Origin: Magnetovibrio sp.
GTDB taxonomy: Bacteria > Pseudomonadota > Alphaproteobacteria > Rhodospirillales > Casp-alpha2
DNA length: 64,000 bases
Direction of reading: 5' to 3'
Assembly (NCBI GenBank): GCA_002721825.1
Contig: PBLS01000021.1
Coordinates: 1 to 64,000, forward strand
Made by a program: the position numbers and the translations under genes
Notes under the pieces: generated by a model
Seen by the model: only the letters and a program-made list of their open reading frames with translations
Told to the model about the DNA's origin: nothing
Database searches by the model: none
Shown here: positions 23,023-32,491 of the stretch, piece by piece
Position numbering within the stretch: the first letter of the stretch is position 1
How the letters are laid out: each line of letters starts with the position of its first letter

Positions 23023-23786
23023 TGGAATCGATAAAACTCCCATTAGTGTACAATTTGATTGCGCTAGAAAGCGTAACATCAACCAACGACGAGGCAAAAC
23101 TCTTAGCACGTAAAGGTGAATTGAAAGTGCCTGACGGTACTCTAGTTTGGGCCCGTGAGCAGACTAAAGGACGAGGGAGATTTGGACGGAGTTGGTCCAG
23201 TCCTACTGGAAATCTATACACGTCATTGATACTGCGACCAGACATTCCCTTATTTAAAATGGCGGAGCTTAGTTTTGTTGCCGCTCTAGCAGTTTATGAT
23301 GCGCTTGGCTCTCTAGGTGAACCTGGTCATCAGGTACATCTCAAGTGGCCAAATGATATACTTCTTAATGAAAAAAAAGTTGCAGGAATATTGCTCGAAA
23401 CGGAAGGCAGTGACAAAAATAAAAAAACCGATTGGGTCGTACTTGGTATGGGTATGAATGTGGGGGGACACCCTGATGACACAAGTTATCCAGCAACCTC
23501 ACTACGCTTTGAACAATGGGCGACAACTGTCGAACAAGTTCTAGAAGCATATGCTAGAAGCTTTTTAAGCTGGACTAATCGCTGGTTAGATGAAGGTTTC
23601 GAACCGATCCGAAAAGATTGGTTATGGCGATGCAAAGGGAAGGGCGAACAAATTGAGGTACAGGTCGGCCCTAAAGTATTCTCGGGTATTTTCCGAGACC
23701 TAGATAAAAATGGTTCATTGATGCTAGACAGTGGGGACAAGGTTCGACATATCTCGGCCGGGGATGTTTTTTTTTCCAAGATCTAA
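23022..23786 (+). CDS. birA: Biotin--[acetyl-CoA-carboxylase] ligase
   Basis: TKGRGRFGRSWSSPTGNLYTSL, LKWPNDILLNEKKVAGILLE. Confidence 0.95.
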   Translation: MESIKLPLVYNLIALESVTSTNDEAKLLARKGELKVPDGTLVWAREQTKGRGRFGRSWSSPTGNLYTSLILRPDIPLFKMAELSFVAALAVYDALGSLGEPGHQVHLKWPNDILLNEKKVAGILLETEGSDKNKKTDWVVLGMGMNVGGHPDDTSYPATSLRFEQWATTVEQVLEAYARSFLSWTNRWLDEGFEPIRKDWLWRCKGKGEQIEVQVGPKVFSGIFRDLDKNGSLMLDSGDKVRHISAGDVFFSKI

Positions 23787-23800
23787 TGGAGTGACCAGAC

Positions 23801-24571
23801 ATGTTACTGGCTATCGATTCAGGAAATACTAATATTGTATTCGCCGTTTTCGAAATAGACGGCGAACTTAAAGGTGAATGGCGTTCTTCAGCGGACACTA
23901 ATAAAACAGCGGATGAATTCGGTATCTGGCTTGAACAACTCATGCAGTTAAAAGGACTTTCACACGCAAAAATTGAAGCAGCAATTATTGCATCTGTTGT
24001 TCCAGCAACCTTGTTTTCCTTAAAAACCTTATGTCGTAAGTACTTTAATTGCGATCCAATGATTATTGGTGATAAAAGCGTAGATCTAGGCATTACTATA
24101 CATGTTAAGAATGTTGAAGAAGTTGGTGCTGATAGACTCGTCAACGCTCTTGCCGCTCATGAGCGATATGGCGGCCCATTAATCATAGTTGATTTTGGCA
24201 CAGCAACTACCTTCGATGTAATCGATCGATATGGTGGATATTTAGGCGGTGTTATTGCGCCAGGGATCAATCTCTCAACCGAAGCTCTGCATCAAGCAGC
24301 AGCCCAATTACCTAGAATTGCCGTTGTACGCCCAGACTCGGTGATTGGGAAAACAACAGTAGCAGCCATGCAATCGGGTATTTTCTGGGGCTATGTGAGC
24401 TTGATCGAAGGAATTGTCAAACGCATAAAGGACGAGACTGAACAAGAGTTGGACGTCATTGCTACGGGCGGGCTGGCGCCGTTATTCACTCAATCGATTG
24501 ATTGTATCCGTCTTTCTGATGGTGAGTTGACCCTGCGTGGACTCCTCGCTGCCTACCATCGAAATAATTGA
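23801..24571 (+). CDS. coaX: Type III pantothenate kinase
   Basis: LLAIDSGNTNIVFAV, GADRLVNALAAHERYGGPLIIVDFGTATTFDV. Confidence 0.95.
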   Translation: MLLAIDSGNTNIVFAVFEIDGELKGEWRSSADTNKTADEFGIWLEQLMQLKGLSHAKIEAAIIASVVPATLFSLKTLCRKYFNCDPMIIGDKSVDLGITIHVKNVEEVGADRLVNALAAHERYGGPLIIVDFGTATTFDVIDRYGGYLGGVIAPGINLSTEALHQAAAQLPRIAVVRPDSVIGKTTVAAMQSGIFWGYVSLIEGIVKRIKDETEQELDVIATGGLAPLFTQSIDCIRLSDGELTLRGLLAAYHRNN

Positions 24572-26241
24572 TGATCCAATCTTTAGAAACCGAAGAATTA
24601 GTTTTTATCCCGCTTGGTGGTGCCGGCGAAATTGGCATGAACCTAAATCTTTATGGTTACGGTCATAAGGATAACAAAGATTGGATAATTGTGGATCTCG
24701 GGGTCACTTTCTCAAAGGGAGATCTGCCGGGAGTTGAGGTTATTCTACCAGACCCCCTTTTTATCGAACAGCATCGAAAACGGTTACTAGGAATTGTTTT
24801 AACCCATGCTCACGAGGATCATATCGGTGCAGTACAATACCTTTGGCCAAAACTTAAGTGCCCTATCTTTGCAACGTCATTCACACTGTCAGTCTTACGT
24901 CGCAAACTTGCCGAAACTAATTTTGCTGAAAAGGTCAAAATTATAGAGGTGCCACTTGCAGGTAATTTCAATATTGGTCCATTCAAAATGGAGTTAATTA
25001 CGCTAACCCATTCAATACCAGAACCCAATGCTATAGCTATTACTACACCAGCTGGAACTGTGATGCACACCGGTGATTGGAAATTTGACCCAGACCCTAT
25101 CGTCGGTCCAGTTGCTGATGAAGATACCCTCCGACACTTTGGAGATAGCGGTATACTAGCTATGGTTTGCGACTCCACTAATGTCTTTTCACAAGGTAGC
25201 TCCGGGTCCGAATCTGACATTTATGATAATCTTTCCAAGTTGGTTACTGGTTATAAGGGCCGAGTTGCGGTTGCATGCTTCGCTAGCAATATTGCGCGAC
25301 TTCAAACTATCGCTGCCGTAGCTAAAGAAAATAGTCGTAAGGTAGTATTAGCCGGCCGCTCTCTTAGACGAATTACTAATGCAGCACGTGAAAATGGCTA
25401 TCTCGCAGAAACCCCGGCATTTTTAGACGAAGAAGAAGCAGGAAGCATACCCGGTGACAAAGTTCTTATTATCTGTACTGGTAGTCAAGGTGAACCCCGA
25501 GCTGCACTTGCCCGAATCGCTAACAATGATCATTCCCGCATCAAATTGGAAGCTGGTGATCGAGTTATCTTCTCTTCCCGAATTATCCCAGGGAATGAAT
25601 CCGCAATTAACCAATTGCAAAATAATTTAATAAAGCTTGGCATTGATGTAGTCACCGCTGAGGATATTTTAATCCACGTTTCTGGACATCCTGCTCGAGA
25701 CGAAATTACTCAAATGTATCACTATGTTCGTCCACAAATAGCAGTACCTGTACATGGAGAATTCAAGCATCTTCAAGAACATGCAAAAATAGCCAAAAAT
25801 TGCCAAGTTCCATATACACAGGTTATCGAAAACGGAATGGTCATGCGTCTAGCGCCGGGTCATCCGACGATAGTTGACCATGTACCATCCGGCCGCCTAG
25901 TTGTAGATGGTAACCGTATTATACCTATCGATGGAGAAGTTCTCCGCAGCCGCACTCGGACAATGTGGAATGGTTTCGCAGTTATTACTCTGATAATGAA
26001 GGGAATTGATTTAAATGGGGAAATAGAAATTTCAACTACAGGCCTAGTAGAAGATGATAATGACCCAAGTTTGTGTCAAGTTCGCCTTGCAGTTAAAAAA
26101 GCATTATCTAAACTGCAATCTACACAACTTAGAGATGACAAGTTTGTTAGTGAAGAAGCGCGTGTTACAGCGCGACGCACTCTTCATTCAACACTAGGTA
26201 AACGTCCGGTCGTCCGGATACATCTGGTCCGAATCGATTGA
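24568..26241 (+). CDS. rnj: Ribonuclease J
   Basis: GGAGEIGMNLNLYG, LTHAHEDHIGAVQYLW, HVSGHPARDEITQMYHYVRPQIAVPVHGE. Confidence 0.95.
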   Translation: MMIQSLETEELVFIPLGGAGEIGMNLNLYGYGHKDNKDWIIVDLGVTFSKGDLPGVEVILPDPLFIEQHRKRLLGIVLTHAHEDHIGAVQYLWPKLKCPIFATSFTLSVLRRKLAETNFAEKVKIIEVPLAGNFNIGPFKMELITLTHSIPEPNAIAITTPAGTVMHTGDWKFDPDPIVGPVADEDTLRHFGDSGILAMVCDSTNVFSQGSSGSESDIYDNLSKLVTGYKGRVAVACFASNIARLQTIAAVAKENSRKVVLAGRSLRRITNAARENGYLAETPAFLDEEEAGSIPGDKVLIICTGSQGEPRAALARIANNDHSRIKLEAGDRVIFSSRIIPGNESAINQLQNNLIKLGIDVVTAEDILIHVSGHPARDEITQMYHYVRPQIAVPVHGEFKHLQEHAKIAKNCQVPYTQVIENGMVMRLAPGHPTIVDHVPSGRLVVDGNRIIPIDGEVLRSRTRTMWNGFAVITLIMKGIDLNGEIEISTTGLVEDDNDPSLCQVRLAVKKALSKLQSTQLRDDKFVSEEARVTARRTLHSTLGKRPVVRIHLVRID

Positions 26242-26253
26242 GGATAGTAAAGT

Positions 26254-26658
26254 ATGATTGGTCAACTAAACCACGTCGCTATAGCTGTTCCGAATCTCAA
26301 AGAAGCAGCGGACAATTACAAATCTACACTTGGCGCTAAAATTTCGGAACCCAAGGAACAACCAGAGCATGGTGTGACCGTAATTTTTGTTGAGCTACCA
26401 AACACCAAAATTGAACTTCTTGAGCCACTTGGAAAAGATTCTCCATTGCATAGCTTTTTGGAAAAAAATCCCTCCGGGGGCATACACCATCTCTGTTTTG
26501 AGGTTGATGATATCGTGCTTGCTAGTCTCCACCTTAGAAATGAAGGCGCACATCTTATAGATGAGGGGAGGCCACGAATAGGGGCCCACGGCAAACCTGT
26601 GTTATTTCTACACCCAAAAGATTTTAGTGGTACCCTTATCGAGTTGGAAGAAGCTTGA
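26254..26658 (+). CDS. mce: Methylmalonyl-CoA epimerase
   Basis: LNHVAIAVPNLKEAADNYKSTLGA, GGIHHLCFEVDDI, VLFLHPKDFSGTLIELEE. Confidence 0.92.
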   Translation: MIGQLNHVAIAVPNLKEAADNYKSTLGAKISEPKEQPEHGVTVIFVELPNTKIELLEPLGKDSPLHSFLEKNPSGGIHHLCFEVDDIVLASLHLRNEGAHLIDEGRPRIGAHGKPVLFLHPKDFSGTLIELEEA

Positions 26659-27095
26659 ACGTTTCTGTCTTTCAGATACAAATTATTCGTGAAAAATTCA
26701 TAATCACCGCTATAGCAATGCTATCATGTCAGCGCTCTAACTTTCGCAAGCAAGTTTATACACGAAGTAGATTTGGAACCACATTCTCCACTGCGTAGTC
26801 AAAGTGAGAGCATAAATATTATTATAATAAACCTGATCTAATTTATTAACTGGTTTTTAAAGCATCTGACATAGGTTGGGATGAAATTTATAATAGACCA
26901 CAGAAGTGGAACGAGAAGATGAGAATATCTTTTGCAACAATCTATTTGAGTTTTCTTTGCATATTACCAATTCTAATGCTGTTCAATCCATTGACCTTTT
27001 TCTAGCAAACCCCGCGTTTCCCAGGGATAGAATTACTATGGATATGAAAAAATACGAATTAAAATAAGCCAATTAATATCGGTTAAACATAATTT

Positions 27096-27121
27096 CAACA
27101 CGGCTCCTAGGAGCCGTGTTG
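27096..27121. repeat. Perfect 26-nt palindrome CAACACGGCTCCTAGGAGCCGTGTTG
   Basis: Exact self-reverse-complement read directly in the mce-proS intergenic region. Confidence 0.95.
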
Positions 27122-27351
27122 CTTTCATTAGAGGTAGTTAAGTTATCGTCCTTATTAGACTACAATAGAAAACAAAACATATAATGCCTTGTCTACATTG
27201 ATTACTTTTAAGTACCAATCACAAATTCTATGCATACTTCAACACAGACGCCTAGTTAAATTGAGTCGAGCCGTAGACAAGCCCCTTCGCATTCCCTAGA
27301 TTGCGGCTTAAGTGTCTTAATATTATAGCAAAGTCGACATGGAGCCAGTAT

Positions 27352-28665
27352 ATGCGCTTAAGTAAATATTTCCTGCCGACCCTAAAAGAGAACCCCGGGG
27401 AGGCCCAAGTGATTTCACACCGCCTAATGCTACGCGCAGGCATGATCCGGCAGTCATCCGCTGGTATCTACTCGTGGTTACCCCTCGGTTTACGAGTCCT
27501 TAAAAAAATTGAAGCAATCGTTCGCGAAGAACAAAATTCTATGGGTAATCAGGAGATATTAATGCCAACTATCCAACCCGCAGATATCTGGCGCAAAAGT
27601 GGACGCTACGATGATTATGGACCTGAGATGCTGCGTATAATTGACCGACATGAACGGGATATGCTCTACGGCCCTACCAACGAAGAACTGGTGACCGAGA
27701 TCTTTGCCAACTCTATCCGAAGCTATAAAGATCTCCCGCAACTTCTCTATCACATTCAGTGGAAATTTCGCGACGAAATTCGACCTCGTTTTGGAGTTAT
27801 GCGTGGACGCGAGTTCCTGATGAAAGATGCGTATTCTTTTGATATTAATAGCGAAGAAGCACGTTGTTCCTATAATAAATATTTTATCGCTTACCTTAAA
27901 ACGTATGCTAGTCTTGGCCTTAAAGCAATACCTATGACTGCTGATACCGGCCCCATTGGCGGAAATATGAGCCATGAATTCTTAATAATTGCTGATACAG
28001 GTGAAAGCGAAATTGCATGCCACCGCCAATATCTAGAAATGGATCTCTCGTGCCAAGATATTGATTACAATCAAGACCTCCAACCCGTAATTCACCGGTA
28101 TACTGAAAAGTATGCTGCAACAGACGATAAACGTGATCCAGCAATCGAAAAAGCACTTGGGGATGATGTACGGACAGCACGTGGTATTGAGGTAGGGCAT
28201 ATTTTCTATTTTGGCACCAAATATTCAGAGAAATTAGGAGCCAAAGTATCCGGCCCAAAGGGTGAAGAAATCGCTGTAGAAATGGGATCATATGGCATAG
28301 GTGTTTCTAGACTTGTTGGCGCTATTATTGAAGCATCGCACGACGATAAAGGAATAATTTGGCCGAAAGCTGTTGCACCCTTTAAGGTTGGCCTCATAAA
28401 CCTCAATATCAGCGACCGTGACTGCACTGTAGCATGCGAAAAAGCCTACAATGATCTTGATTGCGCAGGGATTGAAGTAATTTACGATGATCGAGAAGCT
28501 CGGCCCGGAGCTAAATTTGCTGATATGGATCTTATTGGACTACCGTGGCAATTGATCGTCGGTCCGAGAGGAATAAAGACTGGCAGCGTCGAACTAAAAA
28601 ATCGTATCTCAGGGGAGCGCGAAGAAATTAGCATGGAAAGTGCGCTTACACGACTTTTGGATTGA
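27352..28665 (+). CDS. proS: Prolyl-tRNA synthetase (short alphaproteobacterial type lacking the insertion editing domain)
   Basis: [34 protein letters not shown]...[15 protein letters not shown]; class II motifs; about 437 aa. Confidence 0.95.
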   Translation: MRLSKYFLPTLKENPGEAQVISHRLMLRAGMIRQSSAGIYSWLPLGLRVLKKIEAIVREEQNSMGNQEILMPTIQPADIWRKSGRYDDYGPEMLRIIDRHERDMLYGPTNEELVTEIFANSIRSYKDLPQLLYHIQWKFRDEIRPRFGVMRGREFLMKDAYSFDINSEEARCSYNKYFIAYLKTYASLGLKAIPMTADTGPIGGNMSHEFLIIADTGESEIACHRQYLEMDLSCQDIDYNQDLQPVIHRYTEKYAATDDKRDPAIEKALGDDVRTARGIEVGHIFYFGTKYSEKLGAKVSGPKGEEIAVEMGSYGIGVSRLVGAIIEASHDDKGIIWPKAVAPFKVGLINLNISDRDCTVACEKAYNDLDCAGIEVIYDDREARPGAKFADMDLIGLPWQLIVGPRGIKTGSVELKNRISGEREEISMESALTRLLD

Positions 28666-28681
28666 TTGGAGTAAAGCACAA

Positions 28682-29926
28682 GTGTTCAGTCACTTTGAAT
28701 GGATGGTAGCTTTTCGATACCTACGTGCCAGACGTCAGGAGGGATTTATATCAGTTATCGCGTGGTTCTCCCTTCTAGGTATTACACTTGGAGTGGCCAC
28801 CTTGATTATAGTTATGGCAGTAATGAACGGATTTCGTGAAGAGCTGCTCACCCGCATTCTAGGACTCAATGGGCACTTGAGCGTATACGCTAGCCAAGGG
28901 TATTTGAGTCAGTTTGACAAGTTAGCTACTACTTTGAAAAGTGTTAAAGGAGTGGTGTCAGTAACACCAATGATTGAAGGTCAAGTGATGGTTTCAACAA
29001 GCAGAGCTTCGACCGGCGCTATCGTTCGTGGTCTTCGGACCAGTGATTTACTAAAAAAGGAAATTATTGCAAAGAACATAGTCTCCGGTGAGCTTAAACA
29101 CGTAAAAGACCCAAACTCAGTGCTTATCGGACACCGTATGGCGGCTAAGCTAGGTGTAAATATCGGAGATAAGATTACTCTTATTTCACCTAAAGGAGCG
29201 ACTACAGCTTTTGGTACAATGCCAAGATTAAAAGCCTATCGTGTAGCAGCTACGTTTGATATTGGTATGTTTGAGTACGACTCTGGCTTTGTATTTATGC
29301 CCCTTTCTGCAGCCCAGCTATATTTTAGAACTAAAAAAGCTGTTACCAATTTAGAGGTTTTTACCTACGATCCCAGCCAAGCACCAGAACTATCGGAAAC
29401 AATAGTTTTAGCACTTAATGGAGAGGTAAAGGTTCATGACTGGCAGCAAGCCAACTCTAGTTTCTTCAATGCCATTCAAGTGGAAAGAAACGTTATGTTT
29501 TTAATTCTAACACTTATTATCCTTGTTGCCGCTTTTAATATTATTTCTTCAATGATCATGTTGGTCAAAGATAAAGGACGAGACATTGCTATTCTGCGAA
29601 CTATGGGCGCAACGCGAGGCATGATAATGAGGATATTTTTCATTGCCGGCGCAAGTATTGGAACAATTGGCACACTAGCTGGTTTTACACTTGGGTTATC
29701 TTTCGCCAATAATATTGAGATAATTCGTCAATGGATCCAGAACCTTACGGGCACTGAACTATTCGCAGCTGAAATATATTTTCTTTCTAAGCTACCCGCA
29801 GTGGTTGACCCAGGGGAGGTGGTTGCAGTTGTTATTATGGGACTTACTTTATCGCTAGCAGCAACTGTATATCCATCATGGCGTGCCGCGCATATAGACC
29901 CCGCTGATGCACTTCGCTATGAATAA
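28682..29926 (+). CDS. lolC: Lipoprotein-releasing ABC transporter permease
   Basis: RYLRARRQEGFISVIAWFSLLGITLGVATLIIVMAVMNGFREEL; MacB/FtsX-like topology; followed by lolD. Start uncertain. Confidence 0.9.
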   Translation: MFSHFEWMVAFRYLRARRQEGFISVIAWFSLLGITLGVATLIIVMAVMNGFREELLTRILGLNGHLSVYASQGYLSQFDKLATTLKSVKGVVSVTPMIEGQVMVSTSRASTGAIVRGLRTSDLLKKEIIAKNIVSGELKHVKDPNSVLIGHRMAAKLGVNIGDKITLISPKGATTAFGTMPRLKAYRVAATFDIGMFEYDSGFVFMPLSAAQLYFRTKKAVTNLEVFTYDPSQAPELSETIVLALNGEVKVHDWQQANSSFFNAIQVERNVMFLILTLIILVAAFNIISSMIMLVKDKGRDIAILRTMGATRGMIMRIFFIAGASIGTIGTLAGFTLGLSFANNIEIIRQWIQNLTGTELFAAEIYFLSKLPAVVDPGEVVAVVIMGLTLSLAATVYPSWRAAHIDPADALRYE

Positions 29927-29962
29927 TGGCTTTTTATAAATACCACTGTAGGTACACAATTT

Positions 29963-30649
29963 ATGCGCAACCATGAACCCGTGTTAGAACTCAGTAATGT
30001 AAATCATACATTTGGTCCAAACGCACAAAAACTAAAAATTCTGATCAACATAGAGCTAACAATCATGCCTGGCGAAATCGTCGCTCTGACCGGGCCATCC
30101 GGCGCAGGTAAATCCACTCTACTACAAATTGCAGGTCTTTTGGAAACTCCTGTTAACGGTGGAGTATCAATCACTGGTCAAAACTGCACGAGACTCAGCG
30201 ATTATGAAAGATCCATAATTAGGCGAAACTCACTTGGGTTTGTCTACCAATATCACCATTTATTAGCCGAGTTTACTGCACATGAAAACATTGTAATACC
30301 ACAAATACTTGCCGGACTCCCTAAAAATGAAGCCAACGGACGTGCTGAAGAAATTCTTTCATGGTTAAGCTTGTCAGATCGAGCAAAACACCGTCCTGCA
30401 AAACTTTCCGGAGGAGAGCAACAGAGAATAGCCATTGGCCGGGCTATCGCCTGTACACCAAAGCTACTGCTCGCAGACGAACCCACCGGCAATCTCGATC
30501 CCTCAACAGCAGACGAAGTATTCATGTTACTTTTGAAGTTAGTGCGTGGTTCAGGAATGGCCGCATTAATCGCAACTCATAACCCAACTATTGCTGCACG
30601 AATGGATCGTACGCTAAAGCTTGAACAAGGTAGCCTTGTAGCCGCCTAA
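29963..30649 (+). CDS. lolD: Lipoprotein-releasing ABC transporter ATP-binding protein
   Basis: Walker A GPSGAGKSTLL, LSGGEQQRIAIGRA, Walker B LLLADEPTGNLD. Confidence 0.93.
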   Translation: MRNHEPVLELSNVNHTFGPNAQKLKILINIELTIMPGEIVALTGPSGAGKSTLLQIAGLLETPVNGGVSITGQNCTRLSDYERSIIRRNSLGFVYQYHHLLAEFTAHENIVIPQILAGLPKNEANGRAEEILSWLSLSDRAKHRPAKLSGGEQQRIAIGRAIACTPKLLLADEPTGNLDPSTADEVFMLLLKLVRGSGMAALIATHNPTIAARMDRTLKLEQGSLVAA

Positions 30650-30978
30650 GTTTTTTTTAATTGAACAGCAATACCGTGAGGGGTTTGAAGGTAGGCTTTT
30701 CGCCACGCTTCCTTCCGCTCCGTCATCTCATCAATGTTTAACACGCCTTTTGCGTAAACTAACCTTTCGAGTGCATTAAGCCAGTGCTCGTAATATGTAT
30801 CCCCAAGATCAGGATCACTAGATATCTGCGCATTTTGAATTTCGTAACTAATGGCAGCAGTCCACTGTTTCCAAGTGAATAGGCCGTCTTCTGAAAGCTT
30901 TACCGCCAAAGCAAAGACCTGCGCCTGCCAAGGCTCATCAAAGACTGGTTCTTCTAAATCGTACGCTTTTTTATTCAT
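30646..30978 (-). CDS. Nitrile hydratase accessory/activator protein (beta-subunit-like)
   Basis: FDEPWQAQVFALAVKLSEDGLFTW...YYEHWLNALERLVYAKGVL resembles the N-terminal half of the adjacent beta subunit; adjacent to beta. Confidence 0.85.
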   Translation of the reverse strand: MNKKAYDLEEPVFDEPWQAQVFALAVKLSEDGLFTWKQWTAAISYEIQNAQISSDPDLGDTYYEHWLNALERLVYAKGVLNIDEMTERKEAWRKAYLQTPHGIAVQLKKT

Positions 30979-31003
30979 TAAAACTTATAGTCTATGATTG
31001 TAA

Positions 31004-31660
31004 TCAAGTCTCTTCTAGATACGGTTCCCATAGGTCGACATGGACTGAACCCTGCCCCTTATGAGGTTCACCCCAAAGTGCTTCTGCTTCAAACCGCACA
31101 TTATACAAATACTCTCCATCAACTTCTCCTACAGAGTTCTTGTCAGGGAATACATGTACCCCATGCAATCGATCAATTACACCCTCACACCCGCGCGTAT
31201 AGCGTGGCATACGTGTATGACCTATAGGATGATCATTACAAACTTTAACTTGTTGGCCATACTGGAATCTAGGCACCCTCGCATCTTCGATATTCGTTGG
31301 ACCACCAGAAGCAAGAATTTCTCTGACCCTTTCTGCTCCAGGTACTGAGCGTCCATTATTTGACTGATGACTCTTTCCCGACAGCAATTCTTGTTCTGTT
31401 ATAAGGCCCTTTTTGACAAGAAGCGTTTCAAGACCATAGAGCCAGTTCTGATAATAACTGTTAGTCAGATATTTCACAGGATTTTGAAATTCACGTGCGT
31501 GACGCGCTTCATCAATATTCCACTTGCCCAGAAACCCACAGGCTAAAGTAATCGCAAAAGCACGGCGTTCCCACTCATGATGAAATATGGATTTCTTTTC
31601 CAATTCTGGATTTATTGGACCAAAGCCATGCTGCCCGCCAAGATCATGTCCGCCATTCAC
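31004..31660 (-). CDS. Nitrile hydratase beta subunit
   Basis: [16 protein letters not shown] start, [21 protein letters not shown]-terminal [29 protein letters not shown]. Confidence 0.95.
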   Translation of the reverse strand: MNGGHDLGGQHGFGPINPELEKKSIFHHEWERRAFAITLACGFLGKWNIDEARHAREFQNPVKYLTNSYYQNWLYGLETLLVKKGLITEQELLSGKSHQSNNGRSVPGAERVREILASGGPTNIEDARVPRFQYGQQVKVCNDHPIGHTRMPRYTRGCEGVIDRLHGVHVFPDKNSVGEVDGEYLYNVRFEAEALWGEPHKGQGSVHVDLWEPYLEET

Positions 31661-32289
31661 GACGATGCCTCCTTAGCAAACTCTACCCCGATCATTGCAT
31701 TTCGAGTAACAAGCATACTAAGTTTCTCCTCAGTCCAGCCCTCAGTACCAATAGGGCGTTCTGGGATCACTAGATATCGCACCTCTGAAGTTGAGTCCCA
31801 TACCCGAATATCCTTTTCTTCTGGGATACAAGTTCCAAATTCAGCTAGTACTCCCCGTGGGTCTTGCACCAAACGGGCACGGTATGGTGCAGATTTATAC
31901 CATACTGGAGGCAGACCCAATACCGTCCACGGATAACATGAACAGAGAGTACAAACGACGACATTATGGATTTTGGATGTATTTTCAACAGCAACTATAT
32001 GCTCGCCTTGGCGCCCTTGAAAGCCAAATACCTTCTTTACAGCAGCAGAGCAATCTTTCTGAATAGATAACTTAAATTCTTGATCAACCCACGCCCGTGC
32101 CACAACACGCGCACCATTTCGTGGTCCGACTTTATGCTCGTAAGTATCTATCAACACATCAAGGGCTTCAAGATCCACTAAGCCTTTCTCAACTAGTAAG
32201 CTCTCCAGCGCCTTTACCCTCAGGGCAGGGTCACTTGGTGGTTCGGTAAATTCTTCTCCATCATGTGGCATTATCAAATCTTCGAACAA
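31657..32289 (-). CDS. Nitrile hydratase alpha subunit, probably Co-type
   Basis: Metal-binding [41 protein letters not shown]; Thr in CTLCSC is the cobalt-type signature. Confidence 0.95.
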   Translation of the reverse strand: MFEDLIMPHDGEEFTEPPSDPALRVKALESLLVEKGLVDLEALDVLIDTYEHKVGPRNGARVVARAWVDQEFKLSIQKDCSAAVKKVFGFQGRQGEHIVAVENTSKIHNVVVCTLCSCYPWTVLGLPPVWYKSAPYRARLVQDPRGVLAEFGTCIPEEKDIRVWDSTSEVRYLVIPERPIGTEGWTEEKLSMLVTRNAMIGVEFAKEASS

Positions 32290-32415
32290 AATTAATCCGT
32301 AAAGTAAATCGCTAAAACTATACCCATTTTACGCATAGCTTTCACACACTTTAATTTAAACGCTCACATAAGTGTTAAGTCACTAAAAATTAGAACCAGC
32401 GTCATACAGGAGACA

Positions 32416-32449
32416 ATTATCAACATTTTTTAAAAATGTTGTGGATAAT
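32416..32449. promoter_or_regulatory. Imperfect inverted repeat carrying one perfect (32440-32448) and one near (32417-32425) DnaA-box sequence
   Basis: ATTATCAACATTTTTTAAAAATGTTGTGGATAAT; TGTGGATAA is the reverse complement of TTATCCACA; TTATCAACA differs at one position. Confidence 0.55.
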
Positions 32450-32491
32450 TATAATAATATACACAACATCTAGTGACATTTTGATCAGATT

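Noticed and set aside
32400-32490. Chromosomal replication origin at the DnaA-like boxes
   Set aside because: Only two or three boxes and no typical oriC neighbours (dnaA, hemE, parAB, gidAB); kept only as a possible regulatory site.
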